Numbered from the stretch's first letter, positions 1 to 7,767 are shown. The stretch: DNA of 36,998 bases from an uncultured Thermoleophilia bacterium (GCA_947258365.1 CAMYIK010000003.1:1-36998), one strand, 5' to 3'. A program made the numbers and translations. Notes: generated by a model from the sequence alone, not told the origin.

Positions 1-749
1 GGGGCACCTGCCGGTCGGCTCGTGGCGCGCGACATCATGAAGTGAACCCGGCTCAGTCGTCCGCCACGACGCTCCAGCAGCGACCAGACGTCTTTGCCGC
101 CGTTGCGCCACTCGGAGCGGGTAAACGGTGTGATGCGGCCTCCGCGAGCGTGGTACATCTCGAGCCACACCCCGCCGGCCGTGGCGAGCCCGGGCATGAC
201 CTTGTTCCAGGTGGCGAAATGGGCCTTACCGTCCCGCCCGAGATTGTGATTGCGGCCCCGGCCCTTCGCGATCGCGGACGTGAAGTTCGGCGCCATGTAG
301 AAGTGCACCCGGCTTGCCCAAGTACCGCCGAACGGGCTGGTGGTGTTGAGCTGGCGCATCGCCGCGGTGAGGTTCGCGCCGTTGCGTGGACCCTTGCGGT
401 CGTTGAACGCCTCCGTGATTTCATCGACAAAGACGAGGTGGCTGGTGCAGGCGTGGTTGCGCCCGCGAATCGTGCATCGGCGAATGTGTCTCTTGAGCAG
501 CGCTGCGATCGAGGCAGCGCTTCGCCCCTGCAGTTCGCCGCCGCTGACTTTGCTGACGCGATACTTGCGCCCTAATATCTGCCCGGCCGGCGCCTGGTGA
601 AGCGCGCCTTTGGGTCCTGACAGGCCGCCGCGAACGATCTGCTTTACGGGCCCCTCGGCGTCGTAGAGCACACTGGTCGCCGCGCTGGCGGCGACGGGGA
701 GGGCTGCGAACGCCGCTAGGGCCGCGCCGATGGCAAGGGTCTGTCGCAT
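1..749 (-). CDS. Exported protein of unknown function, 3' end off the window
   Basis: An open frame runs from ATG at 749 to the left edge without a stop (249 codons seen), so the C-terminus is missing. The first 23 residues form a clear Sec signal peptide: MRQ, then an Ala/Leu-rich core ending in AASA before the cleavage region. The mature part is Arg-rich, with two cysteines near residues 90-100 (RRCTIRGRNHAC) and aromatic stretches such as TWASRVHFYMAP and GGVWLEMYH. A GGAAGGG ribosome site lies about 9 bases upstream of the ATG. A short inverted repeat (CCGCA/TGCGG, 763-778) lies in the leader just before it. I recognise no family. Secretion is inferred from the signal peptide; function is unknown. 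Competing frames on both strands here have poor codon use and are treated as shadows. Confidence 0.75.
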   Translation of the reverse strand, partial: MRQTLAIGAALAAFAALPVAASAATSVLYDAEGPVKQIVRGGLSGPKGALHQAPAGQILGRKYRVSKVSGGELQGRSAASIAALLKRHIRRCTIRGRNHACTSHLVFVDEITEAFNDRKGPRNGANLTAAMRQLNTTSPFGGTWASRVHFYMAPNFTSAIAKGRGRNHNLGRDGKAHFATWNKVMPGLATAGGVWLEMYHARGGRITPFTRSEWRNGGKDVWSLLERRGGRLSRVHFMMSRATSRPAGA

Positions 750-950
750 CGCTGGGACCCTTCCGCACGCGTATGCGGGAGGGGTGAAGTTGACGTTAGC
801 GCCCCTAAGAGGCTTGTGATGGACCCGGTGCCAGTCTGTCGCTCGAGCCCGGTGCGTCGGATATGGCTGCCTCTCATTCGAGCAGTGCCATCTCGCCAAC
901 CCAACGCACGCTGGCGCCTGGCCGTGAGTAGAGGCTCTGTCTAGCTCAGC

Positions 951-965
951 CCTGCACGATGCAGG
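951..965. terminator. Small hairpin downstream of the acyl-CoA ligase operon
   Basis: CCTGCA-CGA-TGCAGG forms a 6-bp stem 13 bases past the stop codon of the small acidic gene. There is no T tract on the minus strand, so a terminator role is only a possibility. The rest of 750-977 holds the probable leader and promoter of the exported protein; nothing else was recognised there. Confidence 0.3.
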
Positions 966-977
966 AATCCAAGTCGC

Positions 978-1259
978 TCAATCGTCGAAGCGGTTGACGT
1001 AGTCCAGTTCGTCGTCGTCCCAGTCGCGCTGGCCGGCGATGTTCGCGTACGAGCGCCACTCGGCGAGGATCAATCCGACGTCCTTGCCCGAGATCTGGGG
1101 ATGGGTGCCTGCGATCAGCTGTTCTGCGAGCCCGTCGGAGCCCTCAGGCGGTGGGCGGCCGATTTCATTGAGCACCGCCCAGACGTGGTCCTCGTCGAGC
1201 ATGGGGCGCTCGCCGACGATGTACGCCGCGGCCTCCCCGATATCGAGGTCATCGCTCAT
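978..1259 (-). CDS. Small acidic protein of unknown function
   Basis: This encodes 93 residues, strongly acidic at both ends (MSDDLDIGE at the start, DWDDDELDYVNRFDD at the end), with a central helical stretch (ISGKDVGLILAEWRSYA). Its ATG overlaps the TGA of the upstream acyl-CoA ligase gene in an ATGA junction, so the two are almost certainly co-transcribed and translationally coupled. There is no signal peptide, membrane segment or motif I can name. The overlap suggests it works with, or is made in proportion to, the ligase; that is inference. Confidence 0.7.
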   Translation of the reverse strand: MSDDLDIGEAAAYIVGERPMLDEDHVWAVLNEIGRPPPEGSDGLAEQLIAGTHPQISGKDVGLILAEWRSYANIAGQRDWDDDELDYVNRFDD

Positions 1260-2896
1260 CGACCGAGCTTAGGCCCGTGCTCCGTCCGGTCGTAGCAGTC
1301 GTGGTCAGCGCCGAGCTCGCGGAGCTCGACCTTTCTGACTCGCGCGGTCGGTGTCTTGGGGAGAGCCTCCATGACGCGCACGTAACGCGGCACCGCGAAG
1401 TAGGGCATGCGGCGCGCGCAGTGGCTGAGGAGCGCGTGGGGGTCGGGGTCCTTGCCGTCCTCGGGGACCACGCAGACCATGATCTCCTGCTCGGCGCTGG
1501 CTCCTTCGTGGGCCGCGACGCCGATCGCCGCCGCCTCTTCGATGCCGTCGAACTCGGTGACGATGCGCTCCACCTCCACCGAGCTGACGTTCTCGCCTCG
1601 GCGACGGATGTAGTCCTTGAGCCGATCCTTGAAGTAGAGCCAGCCGTGGGCGTCCATTTCGCCGAGGTCGCCGGTGTGCAGCTTGAGGTTGCGGAAGTCG
1701 TCGGTCGTCTTCTGCGGCATCCCTGTGTACGCGCGCATCGTGATGTTGGGAATCTTCATGTCGACGACGATCTCGCCGGAGGTGTTGGGCGGTAACGGCA
1801 TGTCGCTTTTCGGATCGACGACCTGGACGTCGAAGCCTGGGGTCGACTTTCCGCAGCTTCCCGGTTTGGGCCCGTCTCCGGGCGGAACGTAGGTGACCAT
1901 TCCCGTCTCGGTGAGCCCGTAACCCTCGAAGAAGCGAATGCCGAACCGCTCCTGGAAGTCGAAATAGATGTCCTTGGGTGCGGGCATGGCCATGATCCGA
2001 GTCACCTTGTGGGCCCGGTCGAGCTCCGACTCCGGCGTGTTCCAGATGAAGTAGTTGATGGCGCTGACCGTGTTGAACACGGTGGCCTCGGCATCGATGA
2101 CCTGCTGCCAGAAGCGGCGCGCGCTATAGCGGTCGACGTAGGCGACGCGAGCGCCTGCGATCATGGCCGGGTAGCCGGCAAGCACTTGGGCGTTGCTGTG
2201 GAACAGCGGAAGACACGAGAACACCGTGTCTTCCGCTGTGATTCCGCAGACCTCGTTGTAGGTCCGTCCCGAGAAGTAGTCCGAGGCGTGCTGCTTGATC
2301 ACGCCCTTACTTCGCCCTGTCGTGCCGGAGGTGAACATGATGCGGGCGTCGTCCACGTAGGAGATCTCGACGTCGGGCGTCTCATCGGAGGCGTCGGCGA
2401 CCTCCTCCAGCGTTTCGCGCGCGAAACGCGCGGGCGTCTCGCCCGTCGCGCCGTCGGGGGAAGGCCAGACGATCACTCGCTGAAGCCCGGGTAGCTCGTG
2501 GGAGATGTCCTCGAGCAGGTCCAGATAGCAGTCTGCCATCACCAGGGTGCGCGCCTGCGGCAGATTGATGGCCCATGACAGGAAGTCGCCTCGGTAGGCG
2601 GTGTTGATGGGGCACTGCACCGCGCCCGCGGTGAGGATGCCGAACCAGGTCGTCACGTTGGCCTCGGAGTTAGGCATCATCGTCGCGACGGTCTCGCCGG
2701 CCTCCACACCCCGGGCGATTAAGCCGTTGGCGACGCGGTTGGCGCGTGAGCGCACCTCTGAGTAGCTGAGCCACGGCCCCTCTCCGAAGCGGAGGTAATC
2801 GCGGTCAGGATGGGCTTCGGCGCGCGCGCCAAGGACATGCGGCAGCACCCACTTGGTCGGGTCCTCGTGCTGGTACCAATCACTCCACTCGGCCAT
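1256..2896 (-). CDS. AMP-forming acyl-CoA synthetase-like protein (ANL superfamily)
   Basis: Such enzymes activate a carboxylic acid with ATP to an acyl-adenylate and pass it to CoA. From ATG at 2896 the protein has 546 residues, the usual size. Adenylation motifs are in order: P-loop-like A3 TSGTTGRSKG near residues 189-198, A5 GYGLTETG at 325-332, A7 HTGDLG at 407-412, and the hinge/A8 region DRLKDYIRRRGENVSS near 424-439. The overall pattern resembles the CaiC/FadD-like ligases. The odd point is motif A10: the catalytic lysine position reads PTARVRK, giving Arg519 where lysine is expected. A GTG at 2938 would add 14 residues; I prefer the ATG because family members begin near MxxWSDWY. Substrate cannot be told. 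It follows the methyltransferase gene by about 50 bases and overlaps the small gene downstream. Confidence 0.88.
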   Translation of the reverse strand: MAEWSDWYQHEDPTKWVLPHVLGARAEAHPDRDYLRFGEGPWLSYSEVRSRANRVANGLIARGVEAGETVATMMPNSEANVTTWFGILTAGAVQCPINTAYRGDFLSWAINLPQARTLVMADCYLDLLEDISHELPGLQRVIVWPSPDGATGETPARFARETLEEVADASDETPDVEISYVDDARIMFTSGTTGRSKGVIKQHASDYFSGRTYNEVCGITAEDTVFSCLPLFHSNAQVLAGYPAMIAGARVAYVDRYSARRFWQQVIDAEATVFNTVSAINYFIWNTPESELDRAHKVTRIMAMPAPKDIYFDFQERFGIRFFEGYGLTETGMVTYVPPGDGPKPGSCGKSTPGFDVQVVDPKSDMPLPPNTSGEIVVDMKIPNITMRAYTGMPQKTTDDFRNLKLHTGDLGEMDAHGWLYFKDRLKDYIRRRGENVSSVEVERIVTEFDGIEEAAAIGVAAHEGASAEQEIMVCVVPEDGKDPDPHALLSHCARRMPYFAVPRYVRVMEALPKTPTARVRKVELRELGADHDCYDRTEHGPKLGR

Positions 2897-2947
2897 CAGG
2901 ACGCAGTGAATCAGATCGCGCCCGCGTGTGGCGGGCACGGGCGTGGG

Positions 2948-3700
2948 TCAGTCGTTCCTGTTGGTGAGCCGGCCGTAGGCGTTGCGGGCACGAGCCAACA
3001 GTCGACCACGGCTCGAGCGCCGCTGACCGGCGTCGAAGAGTTCCTGGTGCGACTGAAACACGCCCAGTCGCCCGAAGCGGGGCTCTGGTCGCATGATCGC
3101 CAGCGCCAACCCGCCGAACGTCGGCTCGACGCGGTCGGCCGGAGGATTGGGGTGGAAGGTTCCCTGAATGAAGTCGAGTTCCACGTAGTGCACGTACGGA
3201 CACCCACGCCAGTTCGCGTCCAGGATCCCTTGCCGGATCTCTGGCACGAAGCTGTCGTGAAAGACGATGTGCACGGGTCGTGTTGGACAGTGCTGCAGGA
3301 CGGCGGTGATGTCGCGTTTCACGCCTTCGGTGGTGTGGTCGCCGTCGATGAGCACGAACCCGAGGTCCTCTCCTCTCCGCTCGATGTCCTTGAGTAGCCC
3401 CGGCACGATCTCCCGCGAGTCGCCTGTCAGGAAGGTGATGTTGTCGTAGCGACCGTCGAGCGGCTTCACCGCGGACGCGTCGATGTCGATCGAGTAGACG
3501 CGCTCACTGCGTGAGGCCAAGAGCTTGGTGCAACCGCCGCGGCTGGTGCCGATCTCGATCGAGGTGGTCGGCTGGGCGAACTCCAGCAGATGCAGCACGC
3601 CATACTTTTCCGCCCGAGTCATGTGCCAGTGCAAGGAGCTGTCGGGCTCGGGCACGGGTGTTGGGTTGGGAGTCGCTTCGACCCGGTCGATCACGTTCAT
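2948..3700 (-). CDS. Class I SAM-dependent methyltransferase (Methyltransf_24 / cephalosporin hydroxylase-like)
   Basis: This 250-residue protein has a Rossmann methyltransferase pattern. The SAM-binding glycine loop is EIGTSRGG at residues 49-56, an acidic end of strand 2 is VYSIDID near 68-74, and VLIDGDHT at 116-123 matches the metal/substrate segment of the TylF/CmcI-type family. These enzymes often methylate sugars or natural products; some members are annotated as cephalosporin hydroxylases. The ATG at 3700 is chosen because GGAG lies 6 bases upstream; an upstream start at 3766 would add a proline-rich tail with no support. It is the first gene of a minus-strand run with the acyl-CoA ligase and the small acidic protein. 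Substrate is unknown; the glycan-related genes elsewhere in the window make a sugar acceptor plausible but not shown. Confidence 0.8.
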   Translation of the reverse strand: MNVIDRVEATPNPTPVPEPDSSLHWHMTRAEKYGVLHLLEFAQPTTSIEIGTSRGGCTKLLASRSERVYSIDIDASAVKPLDGRYDNITFLTGDSREIVPGLLKDIERRGEDLGFVLIDGDHTTEGVKRDITAVLQHCPTRPVHIVFHDSFVPEIRQGILDANWRGCPYVHYVELDFIQGTFHPNPPADRVEPTFGGLALAIMRPEPRFGRLGVFQSHQELFDAGQRRSSRGRLLARARNAYGRLTNRND

Positions 3701-3934
3701 TGGCGGCTCCGCTCTTTCGGTGGCTGGGGGGGAGAGGCCCGGAGCCTCCAGGTGGGATAGCCACACTTACACCCTCGCAAGCTGCGGCTCAGAGAGGGGT
3801 ATTCACCGGACGTCTTTCTCTCAAGTTCCATTCATTTGCGCTCTCCGCCGTCATCGATTGCGCAGCGTGGGCACCTGCCCGCATTAACGAACGCGCCGCT
3901 CAAGTCGGCCACCCTGGGTGTCGAGACAGTTGGC

Positions 3935-4207
3935 ATGCGCCCCGAGAACCAGCGCAGCTCCGCGGACACCAGTCGCAGGAGCTGGATCGCTCCGCGTGCC
4001 CGCACCAGTCTTCGCGAGGCCATCGAAGCCGTATCGGCATCGACCGATGCTCCTTTTCGTATTCGGCCCATCGGCGCTCGAGGCGACGAGCAGATGTTCG
4101 AGGCGCGCGAAGAGTTCGAGTTGGGAACTGAAGGCCGCCGCTTCGTCGTCGGCGTCGACCGTCGCGGCGATGGCGTTCGGGTCTTCTGCAGCGGATGGGC
4201 CGCATGA
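3935..4207 (+). CDS. Hypothetical protein, start uncertain
   Basis: From ATG at 3935 the frame gives 90 residues; a TTG at 3836 would give 123. The C-terminal part (REAIEAV, EQMFEAREEFELG, RRFVVGVDRRGDGVRV) looks like a real folded protein with GC-rich third positions, while the first 40 or so residues are low in information. No family recognised. Its stop overlaps the next gene's ATG, suggesting a two-gene unit reading toward the ribosomal block. A long antisense frame over 3832-4617 also covers rpmG and is rejected in favour of this strand. Confidence 0.45.
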   Translation: MRPENQRSSADTSRRSWIAPRARTSLREAIEAVSASTDAPFRIRPIGARGDEQMFEAREEFELGTEGRRFVVGVDRRGDGVRVFCSGWAA

Positions 4208-4458
4208 GGCGTACCACCGAAGGCATCAAAGCCGTCGAGGTGGCGCAGCTGTGCCATCGCATTCGCGCCGCCGGCGCTCCCGGCGGAAAGGCGCGTCCGA
4301 AGCTGCTCGCGGAATACGAGCGCATCGCGGGCGAGCTCGGCGTCGAGCCAGCCGAGATCACCACCGGTCGCGACCTCGAGCGAGCGGCCGCGAAGCTGCT
4401 GCGCTCTGTCGCCGCCCGTGAGCGTGCTCAGCACGCGCACCGGCGCAACCGCCCTTAA
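4204..4458 (+). CDS. Small helical basic protein, unknown function
   Basis: This encodes 84 residues from ATG at 4204, which overlaps the TGA of the preceding frame (ATGA); an ATG at 4195 is also possible. The protein is predicted largely alpha-helical (VEVAQLCHRIR, KLLAEYERIAGELG, RDLERAAAKLL) and ends in a basic tail (HAHRRNRP). No motif recognised. It lies about 100 bases before rpmG. Gene reality is supported by the overlap and codon use only. Confidence 0.42.
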   Translation: MRRTTEGIKAVEVAQLCHRIRAAGAPGGKARPKLLAEYERIAGELGVEPAEITTGRDLERAAAKLLRSVAARERAQHAHRRNRP

Positions 4459-4561
4459 CCCCGCTCTGGGCGTAAACCCGAGCTGGCGAATCGCCACTGA
4501 TCGGCCCAGGTCCCTGTGATACCGTGCTTCGGTCCGGGTTCCGGACGGGAGGGCTTTCCAC

Positions 4562-4720
4562 GTGCCACGTGACGACCGGATGGTCACGATCGCCTGTGAC
4601 GCCTGCGGGCGACGCAACTATCGGACCAACAAGAGCCGGAGCCGCGACGGTGAGAGGATCGCTCTCAGAAAGTACTGTCGCTGGTGCGCACGGCATACCC
4701 TTCACAAAGAGACGCGGTAG
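4562..4720 (+). CDS. rpmG: 50S ribosomal protein L33, zinc-binding form
   Basis: This 52-residue protein matches L33: ACDACGRRNYRT at the start and YCRWCARHTLHKETR at the end. Cysteines 12, 15, 39 and 42 form two CxxC pairs, so this is the zinc-binding (C+) version. The GTG at 4562 is chosen because GGGAGGG sits about 10 bases upstream; an internal ATG at 4580 would cut six residues. The gene precedes tRNA-Trp, secE and nusG, the usual actinobacterial and general bacterial order. No sharp promoter was found in 4459-4561; TACCGT at 4520-4525 could be a -10 but lacks a good -35. A near-perfect palindrome, TGGCGA-A-TCGCCA, occurs at 4484-4496. Confidence 0.93.
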   Translation: MPRDDRMVTIACDACGRRNYRTNKSRSRDGERIALRKYCRWCARHTLHKETR

Positions 4721-4743
4721 CCGGGTGCCGTATCGGCACACTG

Positions 4744-4816
4744 AGGGTCGTAGCTCAATTGGTAGAGCACCGGTCTCCAAAACCGGGGGTTGGGGGTTCG
4801 AGTCCCTCCGGCCCTG
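4744..4816 (+). tRNA. trnW: tRNA-Trp (anticodon CCA)
   Basis: A full cloverleaf folds. The acceptor stem is AGGGTCG with CGGCCCT (one T-G wobble), the D-arm has GCTC/GAGC, and the anticodon stem is CCGGT/ACCGG around loop CTCCAAA with anticodon CCA at 4777-4779. The T-arm has GGTTCGA, and the discriminator base is G at 4816. CCA is not encoded. It lies between rpmG and secE, a common place for tRNA-Trp, and is probably co-transcribed with them. Confidence 0.97.
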
Positions 4817-4843
4817 TAACCCTCTGACGACGTAAAGGACGGA

Positions 4844-5173
4844 ATGGGAACCTCGCGGCCCCGAAAACGATCAGGAGGCTCTCGGCGACGTCGCAAGACG
4901 ACGCCCGAGAAGTCAACCGCGCAAAAGCCGAATCCGCGCCCACGGTCTCAGCCCAAAAAGGAAAAAGCGGGCTCGGTCACCAAGGCCGTTCAGCGCAACC
5001 GAGGCTCACAGTTTCTCTCCGAGGTCATCGCCGAGCTCCGCAAGGTGAGCTGGCCGGGCCGCGGACAGCTCGCTCAGGGCACCACGGTCGTGCTGATTGT
5101 CGTTGCCATCGTTACCGTCTATCTCGCGATCGTCGACGAAATCTTCGGCCGCTTGATCGACTCAATCTTCTAG
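4844..5173 (+). CDS. secE: Preprotein translocase subunit SecE
   Basis: SecE is the small membrane subunit that clamps SecY in the Sec translocon. The 109-residue protein has a long Lys/Arg/Ser/Pro-rich cytoplasmic extension (residues 1-50), then the conserved amphipathic helix with AELRKVSWPGRGQL (about 64-77). A single membrane span, TVVLIVVAIVTVYLAIV (about 81-97), and a short tail follow. The KVSWP signature is diagnostic. AAAGGA lies a few bases before the ATG. The basic N-terminal extension is longer than in the minimal Gram-positive form. It is followed 26 bases later by nusG. Confidence 0.95.
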   Translation: MGTSRPRKRSGGSRRRRKTTPEKSTAQKPNPRPRSQPKKEKAGSVTKAVQRNRGSQFLSEVIAELRKVSWPGRGQLAQGTTVVLIVVAIVTVYLAIVDEIFGRLIDSIF

Positions 5174-5199
5174 CCCGCTTTCCGGAGGCAGTCACTCAG

Positions 5200-5742
5200 G
5201 TGTTCCGCTGGTATGTCATCAACACCTACTCGGGTCACGAGAAAAAGGTGAAGACCAACCTCGAGCAGCGCATTCGCTCGATGGGTCAGTCCGACAACGT
5301 GCGCGAGATCGTCGTGCCGACCGAGCAGGTCGTCGAAACCAAGGACGGCCAGAAGGTGCAGACCGAGAAGCGCACGCTTCCGGGCTACGTCTTGGTACAC
5401 GTCGATATGTCGCCCGACGTCCACTGGCTCGTTAAGAACACGCCGGGTGTGACGGGCTTCGTCGGCGGCTCAAACCTCGGCGGCCGCCAGAGCGAGCCGG
5501 TGCCGCTCTCGCAGATGGAGGTCGACCGCCTCCTTCGTAAGACGCCCGAGTCGCGTCCGCGTGTCCGCATGGAGTTCACCGTCGGCGAGACCGTCAAGGT
5601 CATCAACGGGCCGCTCTCGGACTTCAGTGGAGAGATCGCCGAGATCAACCAAGAGCAGGCTCGCCTCAAGGTGCTCGTGAGCATCTTCGGCCGCGAAACC
5701 CCGGCAGAGTTGTCCTTCGATCAGGTCAAGAAGGTCACCTGA
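5200..5742 (+). CDS. nusG: Transcription termination/antitermination factor NusG
   Basis: NusG binds the clamp of RNA polymerase and links it to Rho or the ribosome. The 180 residues show the NGN domain (RWYVINTYSGHEKKVK at the start, RTLPGYVLVHVDM near 61-73, NTPGVTGFVGG near 82-92). A C-terminal KOW domain follows (FTVGETVKVINGPLSDFSG near 126-144). Start is GTG at 5200 with GGAGG at 5184-5188. Without the long acidic N-terminal extension of some actinobacterial NusGs, it is close to the minimal form. Gene order secE-nusG-rplK confirms the call. Confidence 0.96.
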   Translation: MFRWYVINTYSGHEKKVKTNLEQRIRSMGQSDNVREIVVPTEQVVETKDGQKVQTEKRTLPGYVLVHVDMSPDVHWLVKNTPGVTGFVGGSNLGGRQSEPVPLSQMEVDRLLRKTPESRPRVRMEFTVGETVKVINGPLSDFSGEIAEINQEQARLKVLVSIFGRETPAELSFDQVKKVT

Positions 5743-5744
5743 TG

Positions 5745-5758
5745 CGGAGAATTCTCCG
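5745..5758. repeat. Perfect 14-bp palindrome after nusG
   Basis: CGGAGAATTCTCCG begins three bases after the nusG TGA. It has no loop, so it is a poor RNA hairpin but a possible dimeric protein site. It lies in the 86-base nusG-rplK gap. Confidence 0.4.
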
Positions 5759-5828
5759 GCGTCCATGGAATGAGCGTGCTCGCGCGTGTAACCTCGCCCG
5801 TCGCTAACAGTCCCGAACGAAGAAGAAC

Positions 5829-6260
5829 ATGGCCAAGAAGGTCGCTGACATCGTCAAGCTCCAGATCCCCGCGGGTGGCGCATCGCCAGCCCCGCCGGTG
5901 GGTCCTGCCCTTGGTGCCGCCGGCATCAACATCATGGAGTTCTGCAAGGCGTTCAACGCCGAGACCCAGCAGGCCGGTGGACTCATCACCCCGGTCGAGA
6001 TCACGGTGTTCGAGGATCGCTCGTTCACCTTCATCACCAAGACTCCGCCTGCCGCGGTGCTCATCAAGCAGGCACTTAATCTGCAGAGTGGCTCCGGCGA
6101 GCCTCACCGCGAGAAGGTCGGCCACTTGAGCCTCGACCAGATGCGGCAGATCGCCGAGACGAAGATGCCGGACCTGAACGCCACCACCATGAACGCGGCC
6201 ATGAAGGTCGTTGCCGGTACGGCGCGCAGCATGGGCGTCACGACCGACCCGATCGAGTAG
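5829..6260 (+). CDS. rplK: 50S ribosomal protein L11
   Basis: L11 forms part of the GTPase-associated centre with 23S rRNA and L10/L12. The 143-residue protein has the N-terminal signature ([20 protein letters not shown], residues 10-29), the central [16 protein letters not shown] and the C-terminal rRNA-binding domain ending GTARSMGV. Length and motifs are standard. Start ATG at 5829 follows AAGAAGAAC, a weak ribosome site. rplA starts nine bases after its stop, so the two are co-translated; in many bacteria L1 represses this pair. Confidence 0.97.
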   Translation: MAKKVADIVKLQIPAGGASPAPPVGPALGAAGINIMEFCKAFNAETQQAGGLITPVEITVFEDRSFTFITKTPPAAVLIKQALNLQSGSGEPHREKVGHLSLDQMRQIAETKMPDLNATTMNAAMKVVAGTARSMGVTTDPIE

Positions 6261-6268
6261 GAACGACA

Positions 6269-6994
6269 GTGGGCAAGCGCGGGAAACGCTACGACGAGGC
6301 AAGCAGGGGGATCGAGCCGGGTAAGGAGTACCACCCGCTCGAGGCCGTTCAGATGGTCAAGGAACACGAGGTTAGTCGCTTTGACGCCACGATCGAGGTC
6401 CACTTCCGGCTGGGCGTCGATGTCCGTCACGCCGAGCAGCAGCTTCGCGGCACCATCAGCCTTCCCAACGGTACGGGCGGCGACGTCACTGTCGCGGTCT
6501 TCGCTCAGGGCGACCTGGCGAAAGAGGCCGAGGACGCCGGCGCCGACATCGTGGGCGGAGACGATCTTGCGACCAAAATCCAAGAGGGCTTCAGCGACTT
6601 TGACGTGGTCATCGCCGCGCCCGACATGATGGGCGTCGTCGGAAAGCTCGGTCGCGTGCTCGGGCCCCAGGGCAAGATGCCCAACCCCAAGAGCGGCACC
6701 GTCACCCCCGACGTCTCGACGGCCGTAACCGAGATCAAAGCCGGAAAGATCGAGTACCGCACCGATCGCGCGGGCATTGTCCACCTGGCGATCGGCAAGA
6801 AGTCCTTCGAGACGAAACAGCTGGCCGAGAACTACCAGGCTGTGCTCGACGAGATCACGCGGCAGAAGCCGTCGTCATCCAAGGGCAGCTACTTCCGCAA
6901 CATCACTTTGTGTCAGACCCAGGGTCCCGGTGTTCCCGTGGACTCGAACGTGACCGCAGACGAGGTCTTTGAGGAGCAAACCGAAGCCGCGTAG
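6269..6994 (+). CDS. rplA: 50S ribosomal protein L1
   Basis: L1 forms the L1 stalk of the large subunit and in many bacteria represses the L11-L1 mRNA. The 241-residue protein has typical L1 segments: GKRYDEA near the start, [16 protein letters not shown] near 132-147, [16 protein letters not shown] near 162-177, and the C-terminal domain [18 protein letters not shown]. Start is GTG at 6269, with AGGAAC upstream. The window shows no clear L1 target site, though none was modelled. The 164 bases that follow form the leader of rplJ. Confidence 0.97.
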   Translation: MGKRGKRYDEASRGIEPGKEYHPLEAVQMVKEHEVSRFDATIEVHFRLGVDVRHAEQQLRGTISLPNGTGGDVTVAVFAQGDLAKEAEDAGADIVGGDDLATKIQEGFSDFDVVIAAPDMMGVVGKLGRVLGPQGKMPNPKSGTVTPDVSTAVTEIKAGKIEYRTDRAGIVHLAIGKKSFETKQLAENYQAVLDEITRQKPSSSKGSYFRNITLCQTQGPGVPVDSNVTADEVFEEQTEAA

Positions 6995-7146
6995 ACCACT
7001 AAGAACGGACCACCAAAGACCGCGGGGGGCGCGCAAGCGCCTGAAACCATCACCCCGCCGAGGCAGGACCAAGATTCGGCGACACTCCTGAAAACGGGCG
7101 TGATCACCTCTTGCGGCCCACCTCGATGGGCCGTTCTTCATTCTGA
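6995..7146 (+). ncRNA. Candidate L10 leader (autoregulatory mRNA element)
   Basis: This 150-base gap between rplA and rplJ is rich in structure. GGCGC-GCAA-GCGCC (7028-7041) is a 5-bp hairpin with a GNRA tetraloop. A purine-rich internal stretch follows (CCGAGGCAGG, CCTGAAAACGG), and a terminator-like hairpin sits at 7114-7133. Ribosomal protein L10 (with L12) is known to bind such leaders and repress rplJ-rplL. Assignment rests on position and hairpins. A covariance search against the Rfam L10 leader family was not possible here. Confidence 0.6.
7114..7133 (+). terminator. Attenuator-like hairpin before rplJ
   Basis: CGGCCCA-CCTCGA-TGGGCCG forms a 7-bp GC-rich stem followed by TTCTTCATTCT. 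It ends 13 bases before the rplJ Shine-Dalgarno sequence. Its place suggests transcription attenuation between rplA and rplJ, known in other bacteria. Confidence 0.55.
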
Positions 7147-7161
7147 GGAGGTGACCCACTG
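7147..7161 (+). promoter_or_regulatory. Shine-Dalgarno sequence and CTG start codon of rplJ
   Basis: GGAGG at 7147-7151 is followed seven bases later by CTG at 7159-7161. In this frame an upstream TGA lies at 7144-7146, and no ATG, GTG or TTG occurs before ATG at 7225. Starting at 7225 would remove 22 residues that belong to the conserved L10 N-terminus. Confidence 0.8.
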
Positions 7162-7716
7162 AAACGAGATCAAAAAACCGAAGCCATCGAGGAGCTCATC
7201 CGTCGCTTCGCGGACAACGACACGATGTTCGCGGCCAGCTACAGCGGGCTGAGCGTCTCGCAGATGCAGGATCTGCGGCAGCGGATCGCCGAGGACGCGT
7301 CGTTCTCGGTCGTGAAGAACACCCTGGCTCGCCGGGCCGCGGAGGCCTCGGAGCGCACGGACATGCTCGAGTACCTGGTCGGTCCTACCGGGATCGTCTG
7401 GATCGCGGGCGACCCCGCGCGAGCGGCCAAGGTAATGACCGAGTTCGGCAAGGAGTCCGACGAGCTTTTCGCCATCAAGGGCGGGCTGCTTGGCGGCAAG
7501 CCCTTCGGTGCCGACCAGGTCGTGGCGCTCACCAAGCTGCCATCCCGGGATGAGCTCATCGCGAAGCTCGCCGGCGGATTGGCTGCACCACTTCACGGCC
7601 TCAGCGCCCTCTCTCAGCCTCTCAATGAGCTCGGTGGCGGTTTGAACCAGCTGCTCACCGGTCTTCCGAATGCGCTGAATCAGCTTCGCACTCAGAAAGA
7701 GGCGGCCGGCGGCTGA
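7159..7716 (+). CDS. rplJ: 50S ribosomal protein L10, probable CTG start
   Basis: L10 anchors the L7/L12 stalk and represses its own operon. From CTG at 7159 the protein has 185 residues and begins (M)KRDQKTEAIEELIRRF, which matches the family's N-terminal rRNA-binding helix. It continues with AASYSGLSVSQMQDLR and SFSVVKNTLARRA. The C-terminal helix that binds L12 dimers is near 140-175 (LSQPLNELGGGLNQLLTGLPNALNQL, seen in parts). An internal ATG at 7225 would give a truncated 163-residue form, and the strong GGAGG seven bases before CTG argues against it. rplL follows after 51 bases. Confidence 0.93.
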   Translation: MKRDQKTEAIEELIRRFADNDTMFAASYSGLSVSQMQDLRQRIAEDASFSVVKNTLARRAAEASERTDMLEYLVGPTGIVWIAGDPARAAKVMTEFGKESDELFAIKGGLLGGKPFGADQVVALTKLPSRDELIAKLAGGLAAPLHGLSALSQPLNELGGGLNQLLTGLPNALNQLRTQKEAAGG

Positions 7717-7767
7717 GCCGTCCCGCACACTTTTTTCGACGACACCCGAATCAGGAGATAGACAGAT

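Noticed and set aside
3832-4617. 261-codon minus-strand frame upstream of rpmG
   Set aside because: It covers the start of rpmG and has Arg/Ser/Thr-rich shadow composition; the plus-strand pair of small frames fits better.
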